Below, in pieces: positions 9,324-23,600 of a stretch of DNA of 64,000 bases. The number at the start of each line of letters is the position of its first letter. The first letter of the stretch is position 1. This stretch comes from Vigna angularis (Eukaryota > Streptophyta > Magnoliopsida > Fabales > Fabaceae). Both the position numbers and the translations under genes were made by a program. Location: contig NC_068971.1 of the NCBI RefSeq assembly GCF_016808095.1, positions 48,544,131-48,608,130 of the forward strand. The letters are read 5' to 3'. Below the pieces are notes generated by a model that saw nothing but the letters and a program-made list of their open reading frames with translations, had not been told where the DNA came from and searched no databases.

Positions 9324-12300
9324 TTATCCGGATGATCTCCAAATCCTTCCCTCCAAGGAAACCACCATAACAGAAACATCATCATGATATTTACGGCGAT
9401 CTCCATGAGGAATATCCAGCAATTCATGAAAATCCATTCCTGCAAAAAAAACTTCATCAAAAATGAATGGCATAATAATGATGACATGAGTAGAAGAGAG
9501 CATAGGTGACACTGACCGTTCTTTTTTGCGGCACGGAATAGAAGTTCTGCTATAAGGTATTGTGCAGGATCGCCTTCGGGAACATTTTCCATGAACCAGG
9601 TGACATGGGCAACTACCTCTTCATTGCTGAAATATTGGTAAAGGCCGTCAGAGGACAGCACCAGGAACCGATCACTTGAAGAAAGCCGGTGATGAACAAC
9701 AGACGAAGCGCAACTTAGGTAAGGACCATTGCCCACATACTCAACTCGAAACATCTTCAGTAGAGGTTCGTTAAAACATGGCTAAATCATACAATTTTAG
9801 TTAGAAATTGTTTCAGAAAACAACAATATCTATTCTTCATTATTTATTCTCACCATCCAAAATATTAGTACTGTGTCTGTAACCAAATATGCTCCTATTG
9901 ACATCTACTTTTTTACCTAGGTTATAACCAAATAACAATGAACCATGTATTTTTCTATCTTACGTAAATCAAATTACACCTCAAATTGATTTAATGTACA
10001 AATCAATATTTGCCAAGTTAAAGAAAATAACATGCAATATTCAAAAATATCTTCAAGAGCGATCAAGACTACGATAAAAAGTGCATGATAAACATCACAA
10101 TTTAAAAATGTAAAATAGCTTAAAAGGTAAATGCATAAAATAAAAGGAAAGAGGAAGAAGCTATTAAAAGCATCAAGACAAGAGAAACAAAGTAAAAAAG
10201 AGTGACTTGTAGGGCAAATTGCAAGAATATAAATATAAATTGAAAACAAAGTAAATATACTGAAAATGCAAAAACTTTATTGAAAGAAGAGAACATACAC
10301 TCAATTCGTTACTCAATAGTCATTGATGGGTAAGGTGTTACAAAGAGTTTGGTGTATTAAGTGTTTCAACAATGATGAATATCTACGAGTTTTTTAATAT
10401 ATAACCATGTAGTAGCCAAAATGCAGATGTAAATTATTTTCTGAATGTGAATTATCATAAACTATTTGATTACGAACTTCATAATATCAAAGTCATAAAC
10501 TATGCATCTCTGATATCATGCATATATTGGAGGCCCGAAAGTTGGTTTTGTCACTACTGTAGGGAGAAAAATTAATAGCTCTACAGAATACTGGGGTGAT
10601 CACACAAATACAAGAGAAAGATTCAAATTAGGTGATACACAACAAGCATAGAGTAAATGAATGTATAATGATGCATATAATAACTAAATTCAACATGCTA
10701 CCTCTTTATTATTCTTTAGGAACAAATCTGTCACTGACCATCACAAACAAACTATACTAAAAAATTTAAATGTAAAGTGAAGGTCAAAGAATATGCTTTA
10801 TCTCTGAAATGTTTTACCTACCCTTTAAAGTAGGTTACACTTGAAAAGTCAAAATATAACTAATTCACAATTGACTCCATCATCTGCTTATCCACCAACT
10901 CCTTTTTTGGTTAACATTTTGACAGTTAAACGAGAAAATCAGAAAGTATGATCGACGTCTAATGAACAAGAACCCCCCTTAATGCATTGATTGGAGATAC
11001 TCATTCTTGCAAGAGAAATGTTTATGAATTTACTTTCAAGGATACACACATATATAAAAGGAGACAGCATGAATTTGAAAATATGTATACTTTTATGCTC
11101 AAAATCTGAAAGGTTAATTGTCCATGTCATGAAAAAAAAATGTATGAAATATGAACACAAGTGGAATCCCACCAATAAAACTATGGACAAAAGAACTGGA
11201 GCAAACTAAAATTCAGATAGCCAAAGTCAGAAGATCAACTGACCCTCTTCAAGAATCCAGCACCAAATGCTCTGGTCACTTTTAATTGTCCTTTCACTCG
11301 ATCATTAAATATGGCCTGATTATCATCAGGGTGTTCTGCTCTTATTCTTAAAACTTCCTGCCACCAGAGTTGAAAAACATTGGTAAACTACTTTAACAAA
11401 TAATACCAAATCTCCTTTCCAGTAAAGACAAATAATTCAATGTTTGTCTAAGGTGTTACTCAATCCTTCTGTTGTTTACCGAAAATTTCTTCTAATCACT
11501 TTGATTTTTTTTTCTTGAATTTCAGAAAGCATCAGATATAAATAATAAGAAAATCGCACTACTCCTTCACAACTGTATGTTGTATGCGCAAATACTAGAT
11601 GTAATATAGGCAGAAGATAAAAGTACGTAAGAATGTGCTAGGTCCAGATCTTATTGAAGAAATATGAAAAAAGGGTAAATGAGATTCAAAAAGGTGATTA
11701 TAAATAAAGTACTTTGAATTCAATAGGTAATATTAGAAAAAATGAAGATATTTGCTTTAATTTTTTGTTAGATAACTCAGTTCAAAATTGAAGAAAAAAA
11801 ATCCTCCAGCAAAATTGCCAACAAGTCTGACCGGACCTGATCTGATCCAGAGAATTACACCTAACATGGATTTCTCCATTTACCAACTATATCTTACTTC
11901 TCATTTTGTTTAAAAGCAGGAGAATAAAGAAAAAACAACCTCTAGCAAATGCCCAATGACTATTCACAAATGGGTTTCTAATATAAATTCAAATTTGAGC
12001 ATTCCTAGGCATTTAAATGCGAAAAATAGTTAAGAAAAACATGTAGAGACAAGATAAATCAACAACATATACATGACAATTCAATAAACCACGTAATAAT
12101 AGCTGATCACAATTTAGAAATATAAATTTGACTATAATATATTAACCTACGGTTCATCAATAAAAAAAAAAAAAAAACACACCTCTTCTATACTTGTGCT
12201 GTGATCTGTAGAAAGCTGAACAGCCCTCATTTTCAATCTGCACATGGATATCTCTCGATTTTTGTTTATCTTGTTAACATGCTTATTAATATTGTGCACT

Positions 12301-14351
12301 GGGGACTCCTCCGAAATTCTGTCCAGCTCCATGCCTACTAATGACTCTCTAGAACGATTCCTATGCCTCATGTCATCTTTGACGAGACATGGATTAGGAT
12401 GACGATCATTTGGTCGTTCTTGAGCCAAAATGGCTCGACTATCTCCTAGGTTCATAACATAGACATCTTGATCCTTCATCAGCATCACTAAAACACATGA
12501 TCCCATTAAGGCAAGCTCTGGATTTTTATCCATACTATTCTCCACCATTTTCAAGTATTCTTCTTCTGTTCTTTCAAGAGCCCGAGCCATTGCTCTTAAA
12601 ACTGCACTATGATCTACTCCAGACTTGCATATTCTAATGGGTCCTGAGGATTTCACTAATTTCTTGTCAAAACAAGTTTCCTCCCTATGCCAATCATAAC
12701 TCCAAGGAAAAAGTTTCTTACGTAAGGACTTTTGTTTCCTGTACATTTTTCTGATTTTTGTACCAATAAATGACTTTCTTGTATTCTGTCTTTGTCCTGA
12801 AACAGAAAAGGGAGCTATAGGCTCCAGATTAGTCGAACTAAACCCAGGGCGTCCATTTTCCCCTGAAGTAGTAGGACATTCATCCTGGTGTCCAGATCTA
12901 TCCTCTTTACCACCAGATGAGCAGAACCTCAACTGCCTTTCTTGTGTTATTTCAGCAGGAACTATAGAATCCTTGCCTTGTTCTGACACTTGTTCATTCC
13001 AAGATTCCATCTGAAGTAGCTCATAAAGTCGCACACTTCTTCTGCCTTGACCACTCAATTGTCCAATTGGAACAGATACAGGAACAGGATGCTCAATACT
13101 GGGACTTCCACAATTTTTCTGTTCAACATTTACCTCAATTTCAGCATTTACCTCCACTATCTCACTATTAGATGGCTGATCCTTGACCATTACTGGACAA
13201 GAAGTTTCTGTACAGCAGGGTCTTTCTTCATTTGAAATGTTATGAGCATCAGACATTTCCTCCCTACCGGATTCTAGAGCAACTACATCATTTCCATTAT
13301 TATGGACATCAGGTTTAAGTGGATCAACAGGATTATCTTCATAATCCCAGAGCAACCCTTCTAATTCCTTGTCTATAAACTTATAAAGATGACTCATCAG
13401 AAAATCAGGTGCATCTGGTCCACTAAAACCATCATATATCCCAATAAACAACCACCCTTGTTCTTCAGAAAGCACAACATGAACCCTATCTTCACCGGCC
13501 TTACCATGAGCCCACTGCAAATTTTGTGTATGTTTATACTCCAAGTCAGACGATCCAACTTCAGTACAGTTTCTAGAAACTTCAGACCGAAACTTCGCCT
13601 CTTTAGAATTCCAAGCTAGTTGAGACACCGGATGAAGGAATAACCGCTGCACCCAACTGACACCCATGGAGTGCTTGGAAAAAGTCCGAGAAAAAGTGTT
13701 TCTCATTGGACCACTCACACTTCTCATGAGGCGCTGGAGGTGTGGCCTTCGGCGACCACGTGCAAGGGGGGCTGAGAAGTTGGACTTGTCAGTGGCATCA
13801 AGAGGTCCTGACATTACTCCCTTCTCTATCGGCCCAGACATGAAACCACCACCCTTATCCAAGGGACCGGAAGCAAATCTCTCCAAGGGTCCCGACATGA
13901 ATCCATTCAAAGGTCCAGAACCGCGGGGAACAGGCTGCAAAGGGATTGCAGCAAACGACGAGGTTCCCTCAAAGGATGCAGCAGGCTCTAGAACATCACT
14001 AGCAAGTAGAGCATTCTGGTTACCAGTCCTGGCAGTGGAAACATTGGCACTGACCGAAGCCCCTGATATTGTCTTGAATGTTGTCTCCGGAACATTCTTG
14101 CCAGGCCTCTCTTCGATGCTCTCATGCCTAAATGAACCACTCAATGTCTCAGAATCAAGGGTGCTAGAATCAACAGTGAACCTCTCAGAGTTTGAAGGGG
14201 TAATGGCAGGAGATTCAAAAATAGAAGGCCTCACGTAACAAAAAGAGTGGCCTAAACCTTCATCTAATGGCTCTAGAAACTCCAAATCAACACCACTTTT
14301 GCCATTAAACGGCACCAAACAGCCAACAACACGAGAAGTGCCGTTGCCCAT
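9324..14351 (-). CDS. PLL: POLTERGEIST-like protein phosphatase 2C (887 aa)
   Basis: Four exons: 12183-14351, 11244-11357, 9517-9781 and 9324-9439, total 2664 bp, all junctions GT-AG and in frame. The start at 14351 gives [11 protein letters not shown], a typical N-myristoylation site with a nearby Cys for palmitoylation, as in POL/PLL1 at the plasma membrane; the in-frame ATG 11 codons upstream would hide it. PP2C metal-binding motifs are present: GEDRV (about 287), YDGFSGPD (about 309), NLGDSRA (about 637), SSDGLYQYF (about 803) and YHDDVSV (about 870). A long, charged insertion of roughly 250 residues between the second and third motifs matches POL-family architecture. Residues about 150-205 hold a run of 'SGPL/SGPI' repeats. 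Known family members are Ser/Thr phosphatases acting downstream of CLAVATA/receptor kinases in stem-cell maintenance and asymmetric division; this role is inherited by similarity. Confidence 0.93.
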
Positions 14352-15010
14352 TATTGTTCCAACAAATGCAAACACCCCCGACACAGAGATGCCAACACCA
14401 CAAGGTTTCTGAACACAAGCACCATTACCAGATACAAATACAAACCAGACGAAAACCTAATATAGCCCTAATTATTAAACACCCCATGATTACACATGTC
14501 ACAAACATGCACCACCATCATCATCATCATGGTCATCAAATTCCGAGGCTGAAAGCGATGCGACCCATTTGCTGCTTCGGGACAAGGTAACATAAAAAGA
14601 GACCAAAACACTGTCCTGCAAAGTGGGTCTGAATGAAAAACAAAATCCCTCAAACAGCGCCAAAGGGGTAAAGCAGGAAACGCAGTTTTGGTGGGAAAAT
14701 GTTGCGATCTAACCTGGCGGACAGTGGTTGGGAAACAGATCTAAGAACTGGAAAGAGGGTGCGGTGAAAGAGAGGTGAGAGGCGAATAGAGAGGCAGACC
14801 CATTTTAGAAGGCAGAGTTTTTTTCCTTCTTCGGCGCGGAATCTGAAAGATGAACATGAATGAAGGCGTGGGCGAACTGAATCATGAACGAAGGAAGATG
14901 GGGCTTCTGAGGGGAATTGAGAAGAGGTGTGAAATGAAGTGAGTGTGTGTTTGACTAACCGTGGAGAGCTGAGTGAGGGAGAAGACAACAAGAGCAGAAG
15001 ATGAGAGCAG
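14352..15010 (-). promoter_or_regulatory. 5' leader region of the PP2C gene
   Basis: GC-richer than the DNA beyond about 15010. A plausible leader intron runs from a donor at 14713 (CCAG then GTTAGATC) to an acceptor at 14409 (TTGTGTTCAG), which would remove the ATG-rich stretch around 14515-14535. If unspliced, several upstream ATGs would precede the coding start. The intron is inferred from splice signals only. Confidence 0.4.
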
Positions 15011-15888
15011 TGTGGTGTGGGCTTTTGTTTTTCTGTCCAATTTTAATTCTTCTTTTTACTCTTTCACTTTCCTTTTCCTCACCTAAACCATAAATTAACT
15101 ACTAATGCCTCATTACATCTTATTATGGATATTAAAACACTGTGTCATTACATTCTAACCTTTAGTCATAAATCATTATTAATCATTTTTTTAAGTAGTA
15201 GTTGTACAATTAAAATATATATATTGTGCTTAAATCACATTCTAAAACTATTTTAGAGGAATACCTCACACATACAAGGCTTAATTAAATATGTTACTGG
15301 TGGGGTGGGTATGATATAGTCATTTATTATTTTATTTTTATTTTTATTTTTTCATTTTAATATGTTAGTCCCTGTAATTTTAATTTCCACTGGTTTAATG
15401 CTATTATTAGAGTATTTTAGTTAAATAATAAATTATATACAGAACATGACATTCCAATACATGACATGACTCGTGTGCCGTTGAAACGTGACATTTCCTG
15501 TATAATGTAATTTAAAGACAAAACTCTTGTGAGAACTAAAATATTAAAACATTTTTATCGAGAAAATAAAAAAAATAACGAACTGAAAGTATTATAGAAA
15601 TTATATTTGCAAAAAATATTTTATTGGTTTTTATTATATGTTTGAAAGATTATTTCGTGTATACACAAAAGAATTTTTGAAAATGCATAATTTATAAGTT
15701 TTTTTTTATTTATACCAAATTTCGCAATAATTAAAAATGTTGATGTAGTTAATTTAATTTAATATTCTTGATTTCACAAAAATAGATAATTACAATTATT
15801 AAGTTATCTTGAATTATAATCGTTAGGAGAATAATAACACTGGAAAAGACTCAGTAGATTATTTACTTTTGCTATACATAAGCGTTTG

Positions 15889-15891
<3 letters not shown>

Positions 15892-15940
<49 letters not shown>
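15892..15940. repeat. (TA)n microsatellite
   Basis: About 24 uninterrupted TA dinucleotides. Confidence 0.95.
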
Positions 15941-15942
<2 letters not shown>

Positions 15943-18749
15943 GTATATTGAAATTTGTATTCTTTATTTAATAAAATCATACCATTGTTTAAATTATTAA
16001 CTCTTGAGCAAACATTTTTATGCATAAATGACACTATATTTTAAAAATATAATTAAAATAATAGGTATTAATCTGTATAATAGTTTTATATTAAATAGGT
16101 CGTTTATATTTTAATGTAATTATTTTTTATATTGTTTCTTATGATATAAAATTGGATTGACTTTCTCATTCTCATATAAAATTTCATATTCTGGATTTGA
16201 ATGTTGGGATATGTCTTAAAGTAGTAACATGATATATAATGACTGCATGGTGTTATATATCTTAATGACAAACAAAGATTAAAAATTAAAATAATAAAAT
16301 AAATATAATAAATGATCACTAACATATTTGAGTTTACTTACAAATTTTTAACATTAGAAACATATTGTATTATTAGTGATAATTTAAAGTTAAAAGCAAA
16401 TATTTTTTAGCAGAAGACGCATATTATTGAGAATATATAAAATTATGATAAAATTATCCCATCACAAATATTGATATTGCCATGTATGAATGTATGACAT
16501 GTATTTTCATTTTTAACAAATACATTAACATAGTATTTTAATTAACTAAAACAGTATTTTATTTACACAGGTAATACTTAACTTTAGAAAAACAAATACC
16601 AATGCTTTCACAGCAATGAGTGTAAGATATTAATAAAAAAATAAAAAAATAAATTACGATTTTAAGACAATTATTATGAATGTTAACTATTTTTTTTTTT
16701 GTTATATATGTGTGTGAGAGAGTGAGGGAGAGAACGTTGTAGGTATTTTATACCAATCAACTTCCATTTTTAAAAGAGTATGCCGCACAGAAAATTACAT
16801 TATCAATAGATGAAATACTGTATTGTATCATTTAAAAAATAATTATTATTAATAAATTTATTATTGTTGAGTTTTTTATTATTATTAAGATAGATGGGAT
16901 TTTGACTAAATTGTTCATATAAGAAACATGTTCTTACTTCTAACAGGATAAGGTAAGTTAGGGTTTTTCACTCAATTCTGATACTACTGTTAGAATTTGT
17001 TTTTTTTTTATGTGACATGTGGAGAGATTAATAGTCTCTGAAATATGAATATTTATATAAAATAATATATTAACACTACTTTTAATATAGAACACTAAGA
17101 TTTAATGTTTATGAATATTTGTTTTTCTTATATATCATTTAATTATTTTTTTTATTTTCACTTAATAAACCCGTACTTAAATTTAATAATTATATGCATA
17201 ATTTATAGTTTATAGTTTCATAATAACATTAAAATGTCTACACCTTCATTCTATAATTAACTAAGTTTATAATATGTATTTTCCAAAAATAAATGCATTA
17301 ATTCTACATGACAACTTGCACATTTTGAATAATTAATTAAATTTATTTAATACCTGAGCATGACTATTAATAAAGTTATAATAGTCATTTATATGTTTAA
17401 GAGCAATTAAAAGATATATATATCATTCTCTTTATATATCTTTTTTCCTTTTAAATTATATGAATTTGATGTAACATGTTTGTTTCTATCGAAGAGTGCG
17501 TAAATCAGTTTTTTTTAGAAAAAAAAACATTCATCTAATAACAAAAAATAGACTTTATTTTAGTAAAATAAAAAGATTTTTTTTATCCATTGATACTCTG
17601 TGACGTGATGGAAAACGAAGAAATTTTTTTTATTTGTGACTAAAAAGATAGTATAACATATAAAATAAATTGTTATTGGTAGGGATTTGGTTTGACTATG
17701 AAGAAATAAGACTCCAACACGGATGGTCTCTTTCCTTCGGTTTCGAATGGTTTGGGAGGTAAATTTAATACAAACTTTAAATAAAACAATATTATAAGTT
17801 TTATAGATAATTTTTATTCAAAAATCTAATTTATTACTTCAAAACAAATTTTCTCTCTTAACGTTTTTTTTACGTAATTAAAATCCAAAATATTACAGAA
17901 AGAGTGGAATCGAATACTATATAATATACATACTTTCCTCCAAATGATTGTTAGTTTTTGGTGCCGTTGAAGTCAATAAATTAGCTATGCCCATCATCAC
18001 TCTCATCAATGAAATTGGATGGGTGGAATCAAGTGGGTCATACCCAACAATCTTTTAACATCGCTTTTATTGTTATATTCTTTCAAAACACTTTTTATTA
18101 TATGGAAAAACATTCTGCAAAATAAATAACTTATTTTAGGTATTTACAAATTATATAATATAATAAATACATATTTACTTATTTATTTATTTGACCACTT
18201 AACCGTCGATTAAAAAATCAGTAAAGTTTGTGTGGTACTTTTCAATGTTTGACATAATAGGAGAATAGTTTCCTAATTGCAGACATGAAGCAATCAATCC
18301 GAAAAACTTTGAAAAGAAAATGCAACGATACTCTTAATTTTCTATTTCTTTGACTTGTGGTTTCATATAATTGAGAAACTTGTTTTCTGCTCCACGGCAG
18401 GGTCTTTAGATCTTCTTTCTCTCTAACAAGTTTAATATATTTCTTTTCATTTTTTTAATATTTCGCCAATTACACAGTTTTTGCTTAAATTCTTTACCCT
18501 ACCACCGTTCCTCATTAATTATAAGGCCCCAATGTTGGGGTTACGTTTTTGTCTCACTTGTGAGGTGAAAACAAGTCTTCAAGTTGCAAACCCGTAATAA
18601 TCGTGTAAGCTTTTTGCTTTTGCATGTTTTATTCAAATCACAATTTTATTTACTGTTGAAGTCAAATAAATAAGCAGAGTATTTTATAATTTAAAAAAAA
18701 TATCAAACACTGTTATTTAAGCATATTTTTTATAAGGGTTGTATAACTC

Positions 18750-18753
<4 letters not shown>

Positions 18754-18797
<44 letters not shown>
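18754..18797. repeat. (TA)n microsatellite
   Basis: About 22 uninterrupted TA dinucleotides. Confidence 0.95.
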
Positions 18798-18803
<6 letters not shown>

Positions 18804-19660
18804 TATTGCTAACATAGTTTTTCAAAATATTAGTGTATTGATTAGATTTTTAAAACTATATGCCATGTTATTAAATACTCTCTATTCATGTTCCAACTTA
18901 TACTAAATGCTCTCAAATCAAAACAGGAAAAAGGTTAATATGCTAGCTTGATGAGTATAATCATTTCTTATATTATATTGTCTATCATGTTAAATCTTGC
19001 TCAATTCACACTATTAGATGACCTATACTATATGACTTAGACACTAGTTGAGTTAAAATAGTATGGTCCTCAAAGTCTCATTAGATACCCCAAGCAATAA
19101 TATTTTTTCATGAAAACAATTACTTGGACTCAATCATATACTATTACTTCATATTAGTATTTAAAATGGTTCATTTTCAAATTTTAAAATTAAGATCACC
19201 GTTTAGTGGTAATACCAACGCCTAACAACATATTTAGTATACTAAATGGTATTATGTAACCAATTTTTCTTAAATTTTTATATATTGATATTACAACTAT
19301 CAATTACTAAATATCTCATTCATTTTCATTTATGTGTCTAAAATTTTTTCATACAGACAAATTACACATATTTCATAACCTTTTATTAATTTAAATTTTC
19401 ATAAATCAACTCAATTATTAAAAGTATTTCACAAACCATGTTTACATACTCATTAGTTCTCATCCTCATAATCTATTTTCAATTTTCACATACCTTCAAG
19501 TTTACTCAGAGTCATCAAAAAACTCAAAATTATATCAAAATACCAAAAGTTTCACATTTGTTGTTCCATTACTCAAACCACTTATACTTACATCAAAGCT
19601 CACTTCTCAACCCAAAAATTTCCTAACTTAATTCCAACAACAAATAACTTTTGCAATTCA

Positions 19661-20649
19661 CACTAGTACAAAACAGGGTATAGCGTTCAACGTCCAACCA
19701 CTGAAAAATCAACGTTAAAAATGATTGGTGACATTTTTGTAAATAAATACAATTATTAGACGTCGTTTAGAACTGTAATTCGACATCAATTTGTTATAAG
19801 ACGTCGAATATTGAGATGTTCGACATCCTATTGGATAAATTTTGCAAAAATGTTTGGTCCGAAGGTGAAAATGTACTTACGTATGACGTCGAATGTCCTA
19901 GTGTTAGACGTCAAAAGGTTATAAATCGTCGAATGCCCTAGCGTTAGACGTCAAAATATTAGTGAATTCAATAAAAATTTGAGCGGGAGATTGAAAATTC
20001 ATTCACTTTATCTTAGCACACGAGACCCTTTTCTCTACTCAAACATTTCTCGAACGAAGTTTGACGGCCATCACATGTAATTTTTCCTTCATTTGATACA
20101 AACGCGGGTTAATTAACTACTTTATGTATGATTTTCGTTTGTTTTGACCAGTTATTTTCGTGTTCTTGTTCTTCATAGGTGCATTATGCTTTCTCTCTCA
20201 CGGGTGACAACACTTTATTTTGACGAATCCACATTTTGAAGGTTAGTTTTCGTTTTCGTTTTGAATAACTTACTTGTTAAACTTGTTTCTTGTTGTTGTT
20301 TGATTGAACTTGTTTGTTATGGTTGTTTGGTTGAAATTTTTTGTTGTTATTTGGTTGAACTTGTTTGTTGTTGATACTACACTGCACGTTCATAGTTTGT
20401 ACTTTATAAAATACCAAAAACTAAAATTTGTTGTTTTTATACTTTTCGTAGAGTTGTAAAAAAGTATCACAAAGAATCACAATTAATTAAAAAAAAATTG
20501 ATTAACGTTCAAAGTTCAACCTTAATTAAGGTAACATCGAATTTTTTTAATTCAACGTCAATTTAATGTCTCCTGATATGACGTTGATCTTAATTTCGAC
20601 GTGAGATGTCAAGAAAACACTGACGTTATATGGTATTTTTGTACTAATG
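19661..20649. mobile_element. Non-autonomous CACTA (En/Spm-type) transposon, 989 bp
   Basis: The left end reads CACTAGTACAAAA and the right end reads TTTTTGTACTAATG, so the termini are inverted repeats with one mismatch in the CACTA core. TCA lies immediately outside both ends (19658-19660 and 20650-20652), the 3-bp target duplication expected for CACTA elements. Subterminal DNA is full of GACGTC/ACGTC motifs, including two near-tandem units around 19884-19957, like the transposase-binding repeats of this family. The interior has no transposase frame; 20240-20375 holds degenerate 'ttgttgtttggttgaac' repeats. Confidence 0.88.
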
Positions 20650-20652
20650 TCA

Positions 20653-23600
20653 TTCAAATAAAAAATAAAGAAAATTTTCTAAATGAGTATTTCCTCTTAC
20701 CTAAACTAAGGAATCCACTCTCTTTTTTCCTTGAATACAACCACCACACTATTTAAGCTTGAGTTATACAACAAAACCCTAATGAGATCATATTACAATT
20801 TTATAAACTCTATGGAATGAAGATTCATTTAAAACACTAAAAAAATCACATGCAACTCATGAAATTTACATGCATTAGAAATTGGAATGGTTCAGAAAAA
20901 TACAGATTATACGCCTAGAGGATATTCTTAGAAAGCAAAGCATGGGGTTTTAAATTTTTTTTAGAACTTTCTTTCCTTCTCCTCATATTTTTACTTCTTT
21001 TAATCTAATAATATAATAAAATCATTTAACATTTAAAAACAAAAAATTATATATATATTGGACAGGGCCATTTGGATAAACATAATTGGTGTGAGTAGCA
21101 AAATGTAGCAGGAGTGAATGTAAGAGACTTGGCAGTATCCCTGGAACATTGTCATGATTGGAGTTTGGTGCAGTTTGAAATCTAAATAAATACTATTATT
21201 AATTAGCACTGTGATACATAAAAGAAAAAGAAAAATAATAGTAATAAATAAAAATGACGGAAAACTGATTCCCCACGACACGACCATAGGCAGCAACTTC
21301 TCCACGATGACTACTAACCAAACCCACTATGCACTGTGCAGTGACGATGGATGACCCGAACTCAGTGGCTATCATTTCAAACTTCTTATTATTATAAAAC
21401 ATTCACATAGCTGACTTTAGCTTTTGCCGTATCTTATCTTCACCTCCTAAGATTTGCCTTCCAATATTTTTTCAACGACCTAACCAACAACATTCCTTAC
21501 ATTTGCTAAAACCTTTCAACTCCATATATTCACCTTATAAATAAGATATTTCATCATATTTTACATTATTAATATTTACTAAATATTTTTTATAACAATT
21601 AATTTTTAATTGTTTTATTAAATACTCAATTGATTTTACTAACATAATTCCTCGTCCATTACACTTAGATTCGATGGTTGAAAATAAAGATATCACAGGT
21701 TTACAAATATCATCATTTGGGTTGATGGTCATTTTTCTTTGATTTTAGATAAAGTTTTTGGAAAAAATTTATTTCAGCACAATTAATTCTAAGAACAATA
21801 CTTTTTACTACGTACGATATTTAAAAAAAAATATACTTAGTCAACAAAACATAATTAATTTTTGGAATATAAATTAAATATAATTATACATTTCCTTATA
21901 AGCTTAGGAAAAATAAAAGTAAAGGAAATGTTATTTTGATAAATAATTTCCATCCCTTGCAGAAGATAATTTAAAATTCGTAGAAATACAATTTAAAAAA
22001 AGACAATCAAGTTAAAACTAATAAAATAATAATGTAAAAAAGGTAAAAAACAAACAAACAAATAATCTGCTTAGTTTAAATAAAATAAAACATATTTAAA
22101 AAAATTAATTGAAGTTTGAGTTGAGGTTTTTGTTGGAAATCTAAGTGTGAATCTATGTCACACATTAATATAATACTATATAAAGATGAGAGACTGATTA
22201 ACTCATTGGTTTTTGTAGAAAGTGGTATCAATCCTTAAATGGTTTGACTCATATCTTACTTAGTATTGTATCTTTCCGGTGAATCTCATTTTCAACATAC
22301 TACAATTTTTCTGTAAGTGAGTGAAATAAATTATATATAAGGAAAAATAAATTCACTAATTTTTGTTTTAATATTTTTTTTAAATTACTGTCAGATCTCT
22401 TATATGTAAAATGCTTCCCAATTAAAAATTTATTTTAAATTAAATATTTATAATATTTTATATATTTATTCGAGAAACTTACATGATATTTTACTTTGTT
22501 TTATTCATAAAAAAATTTAACATATCCATGTCAATTTCTTAAGAAAAATGGAAAGTTCTGCATCAAGTTGCAAAACAGTTTTACAATAATTATATCATTT
22601 CCTTAACATATTTTTGTTTCAGTATTAATTAAAAAAATATGTTTAAAACGTTAAATAATTTAACAAAATTTAATTAAAACAAATAAATTAATATAATTTA
22701 AAAACTAAATTAATTCAAAGATTTTAATAAAAATTAATTTTAATTTTTACTAAAAATTAAAAAACTAAAAGTATATTTAATCTAAAAATCAATTTCACTT
22801 AACAACAACAAAATAACACTCTCAGAGAACAATGATTTTTATTTTTTTTAATCTTAATTTCAGCAGTTGATTTATATCTCTAATATTTTCCTGTTGAAAT
22901 AATTTATTATATATATTTTAAGGTCTAAACAAAATGATTTCGTCAACGTTCTGTGAAAAATATGAGGTAAAGAGAAAAATTAATTAGAGTACAGAGCAAA
23001 AAATTAAGGAATGAATTAAACAGCTTTGTTACGGATTAATGACGTAGTTTCTATATGGGTTGTCCAGTTAACCTGATATGTTAAAACAAGTTGACTATAG
23101 ATATTAAAGGTAGTGATTTAAAATAATTAAAAAAAAAGGTTACCACCAATAATAGATTAATAGTGACATTTTAAAGGGTGTAATTTAGTTAATGTAACAA
23201 AATTATTGTAAATCTTACTAATTAAAAATAAGATATTAATTTGTTATAAAAAAAAAGCAGCAAGTGTCTTCTCAAAATATAAACAAATTGTGTTGAAGGT
23301 AAGACAAACACGATAATAACTATTTCAAAGTTACAACTTTACTAAGGTCACTAATTAAATCTTAAATTCAATACTCAACTTTATTCGGTCTTATTTTTTA
23401 ATGATTTTTTTATTGATACGACTTTTAACGTATAATAAATATTTTCTGAGGAAAGGCTGTTGAAGATTATTTGAAAGTCTGAACGAATACACTAAATAAA
23501 GGTGTTGAATGAAACAATGTACGTCACTGATCCAACCAGGTTTCGAGTTTCATTTATTTGTTTTGAGCGAAACATGACATGTAATGGATGCTATGTTACG

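Larger units (their letters stand above)
15011..19657. other. AT-rich intergenic DNA
   Basis: No coding exon, RNA gene or complete element recognised. Open frames at 15804-16034 and 16104-16325 are translations of low-complexity DNA. It contains two (TA)n tracts, listed separately. Confidence 0.6.

Noticed and set aside
9263..9512. Alternate end of the PP2C reading frame
   Set aside because: Read-through past donor 9516 gives an unrelated tail, whereas splicing to 9439 restores the conserved PP2C C-terminus.
13666..14238. Open frame of 190 codons on the plus strand
   Set aside because: It is the antisense shadow of the first exon of the PP2C gene, which has clear family motifs on the minus strand.
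15804..16034. Open frame containing a Tyr-Ile run
   Set aside because: The run is a translated (TA)n tract; the same applies to the frame at 59655-59909.
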